From Cinclus cinclus (lineage: Eukaryota > Chordata > Aves > Passeriformes > Cinclidae), in NCBI RefSeq assembly GCF_963662255.1, contig NC_085060.1:6325630-6389629 (forward strand): a stretch of 64,000 nucleotides of DNA, written 5' to 3'. The notes under the pieces are model-generated. The model did not search any database, had not been told where the DNA came from, and worked only from the letters and a program-made list of their open reading frames with translations. Position 1 is the first letter of the stretch. Each line of letters opens with the position of its first letter. A program made the translations under genes and the position numbers. Positions 13,000-25,399 of the stretch are shown here, in pieces.

Positions 13000-15900
13000 T
13001 CATGTTGTGTTTGTACTTGAGGTCAGGAAACTTCTGAGTTGTGCCTATCATCAGCATTGTAAATACAAAGTAGCCTTTGGCACCTTAGTGTGGTGCCTTG
13101 CAGTAGATTTGTCAAAACAGAGCAAAATCCCCTTTTGTTTTCCCCTGGAGTCAATTACACTCAGGATGAAGCAGTTAGTGACACCAAGGATAGCAGCTGA
13201 AGCATTGCAGGCTAACCTGCTTATCAGAAGTGCTGGCATTGGTATTTTCTAGTATCACTGGCCAGCTTTACTGGTCCATTAAGAATCTCTGCTTTCAGCA
13301 GGACTTGCAAAACTCATTAAAATTTCTTTGGAGATTCTTGAGCTTTCAGAAAGTACCCACCTAAATCAACTGACTCTGCTGTGTCAGTGCTGGCAGTTCC
13401 TGGGCGTAGGACCTCTCCCCTTCTGCCTGTGAAGAAACCCTCTGATCAGGGAGGTGGATTGGTGCTTGTGCCCTTCAGCCCTGTTGTGCCTGCCCTGTGC
13501 CAGGGACGTGGGGAGGCATGTGCCATCCCTGGGCCGTTCCTGCCCAATAGCTCTGGGGACATGCTGCATTTTGTCTGGGATACACTGTCCATAAAGAGGC
13601 CCTGAGTGTGTGCTAGGGAGGGTTTTCGGCCTTCAGAGCTAGCGTATCTAGCTCTGTAAATGTGTGCACACACTTTTGTAGTTGCTGGTATTGTTTGTGT
13701 TTGCTGTATGATAATATCCATATATACATTATGTATACATATGCATGGTATAGGGCATGTATATTGCCATATCATCTGTGTATGGTATATCTGTATGTTC
13801 TTAAGATGATGCTTTGTGGCATCACAAGGGACGATGGAATTGCAGCTGATTTCTCCACACAACTGGAAAATGGGCTGGTGATCTGTGGTTTTCCAAGCTT
13901 CAGTACAGTCATGGCATAATAATTTAGCAGCAGTTGCTTTTCTTTGTCTTGGATTTCAAAATGCCCTCTCCTATGCTTAAGTATATATAACTCTGTAACA
14001 TGAAATAATGTAAGTAGACCTATTTCTGAACAATGCTTCTGCTATTGTGCAGGAAGAGTTTGTTTTCACTCCCTTCTGAGATAGGTCAGCTCATTAATTT
14101 TGTTGCAGCTCAAGTGGCATAGGAAAGGTGACTCAGGTGTTGCATGTCAGATACAGGTTGATTTTGTGAGTAGAATTAGATTTTAGCTGTGTTCTAAGAA
14201 AAAAAAAAGACAACAAAATCCAATGGAGAAAAATTAGCTACATGCCTCTAACACAGGAGGATGTAAATAATGTATTTTTGTTTTGAAGATAAATAGATGT
14301 TCATTAAACATCAGTAGGTTAAAAAAAAACTGCTGTTGGCTTGCGATGGCGTTTCCTGATCTGTCTGCTGATACATAAGGTTTGGGACCCAGTCACATCT
14401 GCTATGACATGCTTTGCTTGAACAGAGCTTTCTTCCCATCTCCTTTTGCTGGCTGGAGATTTACATAATATATTTGAGTACAGTAAAAGGTCCAGACATT
14501 GTGGCCAACAAATAAAACATGCTGTATACTTAATACTGCCTCAGATTTCTCATAACTGGTCTGTGATTATTCCGGTCACAAATAACCCCAGAAAGTTTTG
14601 AGATAGACTTTTTCATACGGTTATGAGTTCTTCTGTAAATAAAGCAAATCCTCAAGAGTGAGAGTGAGGAATGGTTGATCCTGAAAAATGAGGAATAAGA
14701 GTATGTTTTGAAGCTGGGTGAAAAAATCCACACTGTAATTTGTTTATTTACATCCATTATTCTGCACTTCTCCAAGCACTGAAACACGACCAGAGCACAA
14801 TAACTTATTGCAGATCTGCAAAGTCCTGTACAGTGGGGATTGTTCTTAGTTATTGCTATCAGCAGCAATAAATGTAGTAAACGTGAACCTCTCATGACAG
14901 CCTAATACAGTCCTCAGTTTGTGATTTCTCCAGCATAATTGTTTGGGTCATAATTGTTGGTGTCTTCTGTATGAGGAACAGGACTGACAAAATGCAAACA
15001 AGCAGAAGTGTTAGGAGCTAAACCCAGTGTCTAGAAGCCTTATATCAAAATTGGCCAGCCACCCATACAGACTCTGGAGCATCAGTAGCATTTCAGAAAT
15101 AGCTAGTCCCAGGAGAGAAACACCAATGTCTGTTTTGAGGTGGAAACCACAAAGCATGGCAGCATCTGAAAGAAATCTGTATCAGCTTTCCTGAATGTTT
15201 CCCTAAGATCCTTAGGAAAGCTCATAGCCTGTATGTCTTCAAATGGTGTTTCCCTGTTGACCCCAGCATTCCTGACTGTGCTTCAACATTCCTTGATAAA
15301 AGGGACATTCTGGGATTTGGTTTTCTTCCCTCTTCCCTTAAGCACATCCAAGCAGGGATCTCAGTGCTGTGCCCGGAGTCCCCTGACTATACTGAATTTA
15401 TGAACTGCCCTCCTTGTGAACTTGGTTTGAGATGGAAATGTGTGTGAATAAACAATGCGTATGGTTCAATTCTCCCTCTCGTGGTCAGATAGGGCCCTTC
15501 TCACAGTCTTCAAGCACAGATATATTAGAGGTGTCTGTTTGATGTAACTTGTAACTTTTGGTAGCCTCCCATGGTTGTATTACAACTAGAATTTAGTGGG
15601 GGAAGTAACTGATGGCTCTTGAAATACATATATTGACTTTTTGCCACACTGTGAGTGGACAGATTAGGGATGTGAACCGAACTGCGACGTTCCGTGGAAT
15701 TGTATTAACCTCTCTTGTGCACACCTCCCCTAAGCACTTCTAATTTGTCTCTGTTTAGGTGTTAAAGTGCTTCTGAAACATAGCTCCGTTTATCATCCTC
15801 CTGGCACTCCCGTTGACTCCAGTGGGTGATACAGTGTGAGCTGTATAAAGCAACAGAGCTCTGTTGCTTTTCAAGGATACTGCAGTGTCGTTGACTTTGA

Positions 15901-18900
15901 CAGGAGCACTCCTCTAAAAAAAAAGAGAGAAGGATTTGCCTTCTCTATTATAAATCCCACTGTTTGGTAAGAAAAGTCCTGAGGATTTTGTTCAATGATA
16001 TTTAAGTCTCCCCAGAAGGAACAAAACCCTACATAAAAAAACCCAAAAATAATAGCCCTTCACAAATATATAGGATTAAGCATTCCAAAATCATTCTTAA
16101 TTGTTGCTTAATTTGTTTCAGATATATTAGAAAGAAACAGAAAAGAAAAAAAATATATTCTTTACACAGGGCTTAACAGCCATTTTCTGTCAATGTAGTT
16201 GTTAGGACAGTACCAAAATTCTGTAATGAACAAAGTCCCTGTACTCTGACATGCCTTGGTTCAGTTTTATTGCTGAGGAGCAGGAGTTTTACTTTATTAG
16301 TTTTTCCGATTTATGTCACAAATACTTTCTGTCTCATGCATCATTTTAAAGTGGTGTTTACACTTACTTTCATCCACTAGCATGGGAAAATAATTGCCTC
16401 TCTTTAGATCTCCTCTTAAATTCTGAAGCAATAAGTTTAATTGCTTAGTATGTATTTCTAAGTAGTTGGTTTCCTCTAAGAATTGGCTAAAGATTTTCCT
16501 TGCACAGATCTTGATTCAGAGATTGTCCTTTAGCTAGAAAATATTGATTAGCTTTTTTTTGGCCTCTGTGGAGAGCACCTTATCTCTAAGACGGCGTTTT
16601 GTTACTATGTGGGTTGACAGAATTCAGATTTAAGCAGGTGAAGTCTGCCATGGTCAGTAAAATGTTAAAGAATCAGTGTTATAAAATACAGTATTAATCT
16701 TGTGATTTTTTTATTAAATAAAAAAAAAAAGATATTTTGGGGACTTCAAGCTGACTGAAGTAATTCATATTAATTGCCTCATCTGCTTAGTATGTCACTT
16801 GTTTTCCATCAATATCAACGCCTACATTCATTTAATCTAAAACAATAACCAAAGAATTAATATAATGAGAGATAGAGTCTTAATTGAAAAGAACTTTAAA
16901 ATAACTTGAAATATAATAGTAATTTTTAAGATCGAATGTAAATATTGCATTACATTTCAAATTATGTTATCAGAAAAATGGTATGAACAACTAATACAAG
17001 ATTACATGCATCTTTTTTTCTATGCATGTGAATATTGTTGTTGTATTAGCAAGTGTATTGTGGCAGGTCAGGGATCAGATTTCTGAACCGTAGATCAGGC
17101 CTTGTGCAAGCTTAGTAAAAGGGTCCTGTCTGCAGCTGAGCAGCCCAGGCTATTTCAGTGGAGTGCATGGCTGCCTCGCTGATGTCAGCAGGGAGATAGG
17201 TGCCTTTGAAGAGTGATTCAGCAGCTCTCGGTGCTGACTAATCACTAGATTTAACCACTAGCAAATGCAGGATACACGATGATGTCTGAGCTCCTGCCTT
17301 TTAGGGCTGCCATACGGCTCTGACTCAGGGCTGTATCTGCCCACTAATGATCTGGTGCCTACAGCCCTCTTCTGATGTGAGATATCTGAGCCCATCTTGT
17401 ATCCTTGAAGGCAGCAAAACCCTCAGAAAGAGTTGCTGCCATAATAGCACTTTGTGGCTTTACTGTAATAACCTGGTGGCAGAGGAAGCATGACTTTGGG
17501 ACTGTCAGCCCCTTGAGAGGACAGAGGCTGCTGCTCTCACCGGCAAGAGGGTATCCTGGAGGAACCAGCCTCTATGCACCTGCCTGAAGATGTGCTACAA
17601 CACAACCAAAAATGCAGCAGTCACAGCACCAGAAGTAAGTCTGATCCTGTAGCTTTGTGACTTGGGATTCACCTGGGGAGGGTGGTTGGGTCTTTGGTTG
17701 GAAGTGTTTGTGTTTTCTAGCCGGTCAGAATGGGACAAAATTGCCAGGATTCCCACTTCTTGTCTTGGCTGACAGATGTGACAGATGTGTTGTGCTCTAA
17801 GAGTGAATGCATTGCCTTTGAGGGGCATCAGAACAGGGTGACCATGGCTTCCACACCATGGTGGGGTGCTTTGCATCCCAAGCACTCCTTGCTTCCCATC
17901 GTCATTGCCCTTTAGTTTTAGCAGATCTTTCATGCTGCTGAGGAAAGGAGTGTTAAAAATGAGAAACTGATTAAGTTAGATGTGGAGGCATTAGCTGAGG
18001 ACCTGTCTCTGGCTCCCAAAACCTGCTGCACTCATCTGTCCTCTCAGGACACGTGTGACCTGGAGATGTGGAGGGTTAACCAGGTGTGCCTAGTCATAGA
18101 ATATCACCTGGCACACAATTTAACCACCTTGTATCTTGCTGCCGACATCTCTCTTCAGTCAACAGGGAACAGTATACCCTTGGGCTCTTCTTTCTGAATG
18201 TTTTAGGACACTGGCCTAGGATGTTCTTTCTCAGTAGCCTTCTGCCAGAGAATCACCCTACCAAGCAAATTGGTGGACTCCGTCTGTGCTGTTGATGTTA
18301 AGTTTAATTGTGCCTCGTGACAGCTGTGTCTGCGTGCTCTAACAGAGCTGGCAGTGTTTGGCCATTCCAGTTCAATAGCAGTAGCCTGATGTGCTGCTGT
18401 AGCCTGGCACAGAGGACATGGTCATGTTGGTAGCTGTTGCAGTGCTACGTTTCATATGTGGTTGTCTGAGCCAGAGGTAGTTTGGATTTCCAAAGGTGAG
18501 GGTTGGAAAGCTTGAAAAGACAAAGGGAATAATGAACCTTGGGTATTCATGTGTCTTTAAAATATCACAGCCTGGATATGGTCAATTGTAGGTGTGTTTG
18601 TTCATAGACTTTACATCTGACACATACATGACAAAAGGCTGTCCTGCCTCCCAGTGTTACCCCAGCTATGCATTTGTTCTGTCTGCTTTGTGCTGCTTAC
18701 TGGCTTTGGGATGTCATGTTGTGAATCAGATCAGCTGAATGGTCCTGCTCATTCTCTTTTGTGGGGGTGGGAATGGAAGGTAGGGAAATTGCTTTGCAGC
18801 CAGATTAATTTCCTGGTCTATCTGCCTGTGCAGTTGCATGAATGCTACTGCCAACACAAGGAAGAGAGCAAAATTGCTGCTAAATTAAAATGTTTCTGGA

Positions 18901-19840
18901 CTGCCTTCTTTAGATATAGAAGAATAAGTATCATTATTTTGTCAATATTACTTTGCTCTAGGTTTTGACACACTATGGTCTAAGACCATATGCCTGTAAT
19001 CATTATGCACTCTTGAAATATAGAATAGTTATCTGGGGTATTTCATGGCTCTTCTGAGTATGCATGTGTGTGTATGTGTATTGCAGTCCTTTTCATTTAC
19101 TGGGTGAAATACATTTATTGGTGGAAAAATATGACTTGACTTTGCAGCACATCAACCTTTAGCATGAATGTTTGCTTGGTGGTGTTTGTGTCTTTTAAAC
19201 ACAGGTGCTTCTAAAGATGTTTTATCTAATTCTCATTGTTACAACTCTGCAAAGGGTGGAGGTGCAGAACAACTCAGTGGCCAGTGCTAGCCCAGTGAAC
19301 ATGGTTTCTCATCTGGTCATTGACTTTTACTGTATGTTTTTTCAGTTTCTGTAAATAAATTTACCCAGCTCTGCACTGAAGAGTCTAAGAATTCTCCAAA
19401 GAGTTGTACATGAATTTATCATACCAATTCCATGTTAAAGCCACAACTGTAGAAATCCTGGTGTAGAATTCTGCTTGGTCTTTCATCAGTGACCTGCATA
19501 TGAGGAGTAAAGAATAAATAATTCTGGTATATATATTTTAATTTGTTAAACATAATCATAATAGCTTGCTCACTGAAGCAGACAATTGCTTAAAATACAG
19601 CTTTTGTTGAAGTCAAGTGAATATATTCTGGATAAATTTATATCCATTATAAATTACTAGCTTCAGACAGATATTGTGAAATACTTAAATTCCTTCTGTT
19701 CCCATATTTTCTTGGTTTATTAAGACATTATAACTTCAGTGGATGTGGGAAGCATTAGGAGAGAAATCTGAAATGCATATGAATAAACAGGTTTCCAGAC
19801 AGGATGCATTTTTATTTCTTTCCCTGTAATGCATGTTTCA
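13000..19840. other. Non-coding sequence, no gene seen
   Basis: Contains the longest open frame of the window, 138 codons on the minus strand at 13446-13862, which is compositionally arbitrary and crosses an alternating TATA/TGTA region, so it is not called a gene. About 13380-13610 is GC-richer than average. 13650-13810 is rich in alternating purine-pyrimidine (TATACA, TGTATA) steps. About 15790-15920 repeats 'TTGACTnnnnTGG'-like strings reminiscent of old amniote repeats, too diverged to name. Short A-tracts lie near 14190 and 16720. Confidence 0.55.
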
Positions 19841-19848
19841 AAGTATTA

Positions 19849-19878
19849 ATTCACAAAGTACTTAATAACTTTGTGAAT
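19849..19878. repeat. Perfect inverted repeat, 11-bp arms, 8-nt loop
   Basis: ATTCACAAAGT (19849-19859) pairs exactly with ACTTTGTGAAT (19868-19878) around an 8-nt AT-rich loop. Predicted to form a stable short hairpin in RNA or cruciform DNA. Length is well below a microRNA precursor stem. Confidence 0.65.
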
Positions 19879-20464
19879 GCAATTAGTGTTTTATGTGCAA
19901 GATTCCACTTCTTTACTTTTTTTTAAGCCTTTTGCACAAAATTCACTCAGTTTACATATGTCTCTTCATAAATACCAATAATGCTTTAATTTATGGGTGG
20001 TTGCTGTTGGGCTTTGTTTAGATGAGTTCCATCCTTAAGGAATCAGAGCCTTGTATTCTTGCAGAAATGAATAAACCACATGAGGTGAATTTTCATACAA
20101 CCCATTTGAAACCTGGAGTTTTCAGGGTATAATTTAGATATTGCGTTGGTGGTTTATGACCGTATTAAGTAGAGGTGTGTAGGTAGGAGGCTAGATAGAT
20201 GTACTTGTAAATGGCTAGAAGCAAGGAGGCTGAGTATGGTCTCCAGCAGTGCATTTTTCAGCTCCCAGTTTCACATCTCTATCCTAAGGCATTAGACGTT
20301 ACTAATTCTCCAAAAGCCAAAGATTTGTTTTACAGAAGATTCTGATTTCAGTAAGATCCTGCTTCAAGACCTAATGTTACTTTAGCAAATCATGCCACAA
20401 CTGGAGATGTACATGATTGGAAATAAACTGCATGTTATCTGAGAAACAGAGAAAGAGCCTCATG

Positions 20465-20600
20465 ATTTGGAATGATCCTGCAGAAGCAGTGTTTACTGTA
20501 ATGACAGTACACTTAGATTAATTATAGCGCTTCTTGCAGGCGCCACTATACACTTAGTGTTGTGTCAGCACTTTTGACATTAACCCTGTGTTGCAAAAAT
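20465..20600. promoter_or_regulatory. Conserved-element-like block
   Basis: High-complexity sequence with a TTAATTATAGCGC string and an intact GGCGCC palindrome (20539-20544) in an otherwise CpG-poor neighbourhood. Retained CpGs together with a homeodomain-type core are what I would expect of a constrained non-coding element. Inference only; no cross-species comparison was possible. Confidence 0.25.
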
Positions 20601-22149
20601 TGTAATTTAGCTCTAAAAAATGAAGAAGTCCTCTGGTTTGAATACAGGCTTTGTGCTGTATGCACTGAATCAACTTCTAGTTAGGGTCTGAATTTTATTT
20701 TTGTATCCTTAGCTGTCCAAAGTATATAGCTGCAGAAATAATAATTTCTGTTTAACATTTTGTATGTTTTCTGCTCTGCCCACTTCTGATGGAGAACTTA
20801 ATTTCAGTGAATACCTAGACTGTTGTGATCACTTCAGATGGTCTGAAATAAAGCACTGAGATATTTAACCTTGAAAGCTGGAAGGTGCAAGTGTTAAGCC
20901 ACCATTTCAGTACTCAGTAGATGAGTTAAATTTGGCTTAATGTGTGTTTATATGATTAGCTGCAATAGCTCTGAAGGATTGTTAAAGTCTGAAATGAGCC
21001 TTGAGCATGGCTTAAAAGGCTGTTTATGCACAAAAAATGTTATAAATATAGAAACTATTACAATTAGTTATGTAAACACTGCAGAGTGCTTTTTAAAATA
21101 AACACTGAAATATACTATAGGCAAAGAAGTGTCAGTGAAATTAAATAACTTTTTGACTAGTCATCAGAATGCTCTTTATCCTTATTTGCTGTTGAGAATG
21201 CAGTAATAAATGCTGAGCAAATAAGCTTGCTTGTACCTAGAACATGTTGTCCTCCAAATACAAGAATCTTGACCCATTTTTTTAGCAGTTCTTAGCCTCT
21301 TATCCTCTCTTGTTTCTAATTTCCACTCCTAGATTGTATTTTATTTTTTTCTGAGTAGTGCTGGCAAGGGGCTCTTATCAAGTACAAATGATGCTGTAAA
21401 TCAGCACCAAAATCAATGCTGCTGTGGGGATGTAATAGTGAGATGCGGTTGTGTGGACTTGAGTATTTTACCTGCCTCTGAAACCAAGAGTGAGACCCTG
21501 GGTAGTGTTCCAACCCTTGGCTTCTAATTTACTGGCAAGTATATATGTACAGCTGTTCTGTCTCAGTCTTAGATTGGAGATACCAATATTAAACTGCTGT
21601 TTTAATAAGTCTTTTCTCATAATGCAAACAGTAAAAAGCAAGTGGTCATTCATATTCAAGTAGAATTGCATAGAAATACAGAAAGCACTTAATACCTCCA
21701 CCCTTAATACTACTGGTGTAGGATTTAGGACTGGCAGGGCTGGCTGAGATGCCTCGCAGCATATATTGGCTTCCTTCATGTTTGGAGCACGTGTTCTCTG
21801 TAGCTGCAAAGGACAGTGGGTGTTTCAATAGCAGGATGGGTTTTGCCAGTTGGAGGAAGGTTTATTTGCCCAAAGCAACAGGGTCTTTAACATCATGGCT
21901 GGCCATTTTCAGCTGTAGTTACTGCTCTTCTCCATGATAGGTGGTAGTATAAACAAGGAATGATTTGTGCCGCTGGAATAAAGCCACTTGTGTTATGCCA
22001 AGTATAAAATGAGAGGGCTGATATGAGTGCCTCTTGGACATGTCTTTCATTACCCTTTACACTTCTCTTTCCTAATAGAATTTGGAGGAACCAAACACAT
22101 GCTGTATGCAGGGTTTTATTAGAGTGCTTTGCCTCGGGCCCTTAACTCC

Positions 22150-22177
22150 TTTAGCTGGTCATTACCTGACCAGTAAA
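22150..22177. repeat. Imperfect inverted repeat with bulged G
   Basis: TTTA-G-CTGGTCA (22150-22161) pairs with TGACCAG-TAAA (22167-22177) around TTACC. This gives an 11-bp stem with one bulged base. Function unknown. Confidence 0.55.
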
Positions 22178-23106
22178 GACCTCTAAACGGGTCATTAATG
22201 CTTAAGTAATAAACTGCTTCACAAGACTGTCTAGTACAGAACCTCTTCTATCATTTTTACAGTTACTGTTTTATAGATAAATCAATGACCAACAACTGGA
22301 TATTCTTGTTTTGCTACATAATCTTGTAATAGCAGGCACAGCAAACAGGCGGAGGGTCCTGTCAGCTGTGTCACGAGAGCTGGAGGTGGCCACGCGCTGC
22401 TGCAGCCTGGAGTTGTATGTAGGGTAAACCAGGAGTAAGGTAAAGAATGAAGGCGTGTTCTGCTGTTTCCAAAACAAGGTGTATCAATGCATCTGTTACT
22501 AAAGTTTTTGGGCTTTTTGTGTTGGTATTTTTTTATACTTCTAGAAGTTGTATACTTTCAATAAGGTGGCTTTTCTTCCCCCACTGCTGTATTAGGGACA
22601 TGCAGGCCTCACTGTAGTCTAATGTTGACAGAGTTTCTGCACTTTTCACAGAGATTTCTGTACTAACAATTAGTCAATAACATAAGTCTTGCACTCTTCT
22701 ACATCATATATACCTGTTCACTTTGAGTTTAGCATATATTAAATTCTTTCTAGGTATGACAGTAATAATTAGCTGTAGCACACATTTCTTCTGGCTCTTG
22801 GCATGAGATTTTCATCCTCCCCCCCCTTTGACCAATATATCCCTTAAAATACGTTTCTGTGCATGAAGCTCTAGAGAGCTGTTTCTCCCTGGAGAGACAG
22901 GAGGAGAAAGTGCATAGTAGGTACTATAGAATTTTTTGGCAGATTACCAGGCATTCAATATTTCCATCCTTATTAATATCAGTGTATCATTGATGGACTG
23001 CTGAGTGCTGGAATAAGCCAGTCATATGCATCTTTTCTCGTGTTAACCTTTGAGGAGTGCCAGTCTCTGCTGGAACTGTTGGGTTTTTTGTTTGACTTTT
23101 GTCTTT

Positions 23107-23125
23107 GGTTTTGTTTTGTTTTGTT
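23107..23125 (+). repeat. (GTTTT)n microsatellite, short
   Basis: Approximately three to four GTTTT units in a T/G-rich stretch. Simple sequence. Confidence 0.7.
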
Positions 23126-23768
23126 CTTTTCTTATAAATGTTACAAAGTGGAATGAATGCTCAAAATGGCTCTTTATATAGATACAGAATATTTTTCTAT
23201 GGTGAAATGGAATAAAACCTCTGCAAATTTATGACTTCCAGTGTAATTAGTGCCTATGGAGCAAACACTTCATAATTGTTTTTCCAAGAAATTGAATATA
23301 TGTTAGTTATGGGAGAAGTTCTCTCTGGAAATTTGAAACAATTAATATTGAACAGCTGTTTCCGTGATAGACTGTTCTGAAAAAATATAACATTGGCATG
23401 TTTTTTAATTCATTACTGCTGTGTTGAATTAATTTTGCATTTGTAGCTGCCATGTTGAATCTAACAAGAAAAATAGATTAAAAAACATGACACAAGTTAT
23501 TTGCTGAAAGAAACAGTAAAAAAGTGTATTTTTTTCCTTTTTCCTTGAGAAAATATATCTTTTTTTATTAACGGCCTTAATGAGACCCACCAAGGGCTTT
23601 GAGGTGCTAGACCCTCGAAGCTGATGCTGAAAGCTGTAACATTATATATAGTGGTGCAAGAATTGCGTGCTGACTTAAAGTAGGGAAGATCTGGCACAGC
23701 ACTTTGTTCAGTTTACAACTCTCAAAATATTCTTAGCACCTGCAGAAGGATTTTAATTCATTTAAAGC

Positions 23769-23793
23769 AAAAAAAAAAAAAAAGAAAAAAAAA
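23769..23793 (+). repeat. A-rich homopolymer tract
   Basis: A15 interrupted by one G, then A9. There is no AATAAA at tail-like distance upstream, so it is scored as simple sequence. Confidence 0.8.
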
Positions 23794-24563
23794 GGCTAAC
23801 ATAGCATTATAAAACAAATAACACTTCAGAGATTGCAGCTCCACGGTTGTCCCATTCTTATCTTTGCTGATAATCTGACAGTGCTGGTGTGGTAACAACA
23901 GTAGCAAACCCAGTATTTGCACTGAATTCTTCCTTCAGACCTGTGGACAGAAGCTGTCCTGTGTGTCACTTTACTGTGTTAGTACGACATCAGGAATCAA
24001 TTTGGTCCCATCTGCAATCGCCTGATATAATCAACCTCTATTCTGTTTAGCTCAACTTGTTACCTACAGTAAGTGATTTGTATGTGCATGAATATTAAAC
24101 TTCCCAAGTAAACGTGTGAGTAAATATGAATTGACAATAAAAGAAAGTTATATGTGTATGCTGAAATTGAGTGCTTGTTGTTTTTATAAAACAGCATTAA
24201 ATTGCATCATCGTGGTGTGAATAAGGATTATTGCTCCCTTTATTTTGTGGTAGAAGAGAACAGTAGATCCCAAGTAACATCTTTGTATTACTACTTTCAC
24301 TTCTGCCTACTGTTGTCTATTTGTTGTAAAGATTTTCTTCTCTAATTTTTTAAAGTTAAACCTGTGTTAGAGCAATTTTTCATGGCTCAACAGCCCTTAC
24401 TTTTTTTATATGACTGACTGCAAGTATATTTGCGTAATGATTACAGCAAGGCAGACAGAACATCTACAAGCCACAGCAATTCCTGTGCAAATGTGGTCTC
24501 CAGAGAAGGGCACAATAACAAAGCAAGCAGACATTACAGTTCTTTAAATAAGAAGTTTCAGAC

Positions 24564-24592
24564 ATTGGGGTGCTGTCTCACAGCACCCCAGT
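24564..24592. repeat. GC-rich perfect hairpin
   Basis: TGGGGTGCTGT (24566-24576) pairs perfectly with ACAGCACCCCA (24580-24590) around CTC. The stem extends by a G-T wobble and one A-T pair to 13 bp. It is the most GC-rich short hairpin I noticed in the window. The 3-nt loop and short stem argue against a microRNA. There is no T-run after it, and this is not a bacterial context, so it is not called a terminator. Confidence 0.65.
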
Positions 24593-25104
24593 CACAGTGG
24601 ATGGGAACCCTGGAGTTTTAGAATAATTTATGGAGATGCTGAGGAGTTGGATTTCATTTAAATACAGTAACTGCTGAAATATTTCTAAGTTAAAAAGTCA
24701 GCTAGTGGTTAAGTAAATATCCTCTTGACCCCTTTTAACTCTTGTGATGTACCATTGTTTTAAACTATTTACTTTGAAATGTTTGAGTCATAAAATGACC
24801 CAGGAGAGACAGATTGACCACAGATAGTTAATGCATAGGATTGAGTTGCTTAAAATTTAAACCCCATGCCCATTTTTTATCTAATCTATTGTTCTTTAAT
24901 TGGATTGAATTAGGTTAGAAATGCAGGGCTGTGGAGTCTAAAAATATTAAAAAAAAAATTAGAAAAATTGGTTTCACAGTCTGCAAAAATCATTAGGGGA
25001 AAAATTTAGAGAAGAACAGAGGTTCCTTCTTGTTTCTATAGAAACCAATAGTGATCAGGAGGGGAGAGGATTTCTTTCAAGTGTACAGTTTTGTGAGGCT
25101 GGCT

Positions 25105-25370
25105 CAAGCAGCTCGGCGCTCGGGAGGGCCAGCGTGGAAACCCCAGAGCTCCCATGGGTTGAGACGCGGTGTCCCTGGGCCTGGGGACTGGGCTGGAACA
25201 AGGATCAGACGTCTCTGGGAGCCCTGGCTGGCGCAGAGTGGGTGCAGGGAGCCTCTGCAGTGCCAGTCCCCGGGAGCACAGCCTGGGCAGGATGCTCTGG
25301 AGCCGAGCGCGGCTGCCGCCGCAGAGCTCGAGCTCGCGCAAATCCCAGCGCAACGAGGGCACAAAAGAGG
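25105..25370. promoter_or_regulatory. CpG-rich islet, candidate promoter or first exon
   Basis: About 265 bases of sharply GC-rich sequence with roughly nineteen CpGs by eye, embedded in AT-rich, CpG-poor DNA. It contains a 12-bp palindrome GAGCTCGAGCTC (25324-25335) overlapping an E2F-type core TCGCGCAAA (25334-25342), and a GACGTC site near 25209. Open frames of 82-120 codons cross it on both strands, as expected for any stop-poor GC-rich DNA; none is recognisable. No TATA box is evident. Known vertebrate CpG islands usually mark unmethylated promoters, but this one is short, so an orphan or intragenic islet is as likely as an annotated start site. Confidence 0.45.
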
Positions 25371-25399
25371 GGGAAAGACTGAAGGAAAAGCGTGTTCCC

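Larger units (their letters stand above)
20601..25090. other. AT-rich non-coding sequence, no gene seen
   Basis: No coding region is supported. Notable contents are an inverted repeat at 22150-22177, a (GTTTT)n stretch near 23107-23125, an A-rich tract at 23769-23793, and a GC-rich hairpin at 24564-24592, each listed separately. Confidence 0.55.

Noticed and set aside
13446..13862. 138-codon minus-strand open frame, the longest in the window
   Set aside because: It crosses alternating TATA/TGTA sequence, has an arbitrary composition and no recognisable domain or splice context. A frame of this length is expected by chance in 64 kb.
14530..14895. 121-codon minus-strand frame, Arg/Ser-rich
   Set aside because: No homologue recalled, no start context, and ordinary AT-rich surroundings.
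24564..24592. Hairpin as a microRNA precursor or intrinsic terminator
   Set aside because: The stem is far shorter than a pre-miRNA and has a 3-nt loop. No U-run follows, and the context is eukaryotic.
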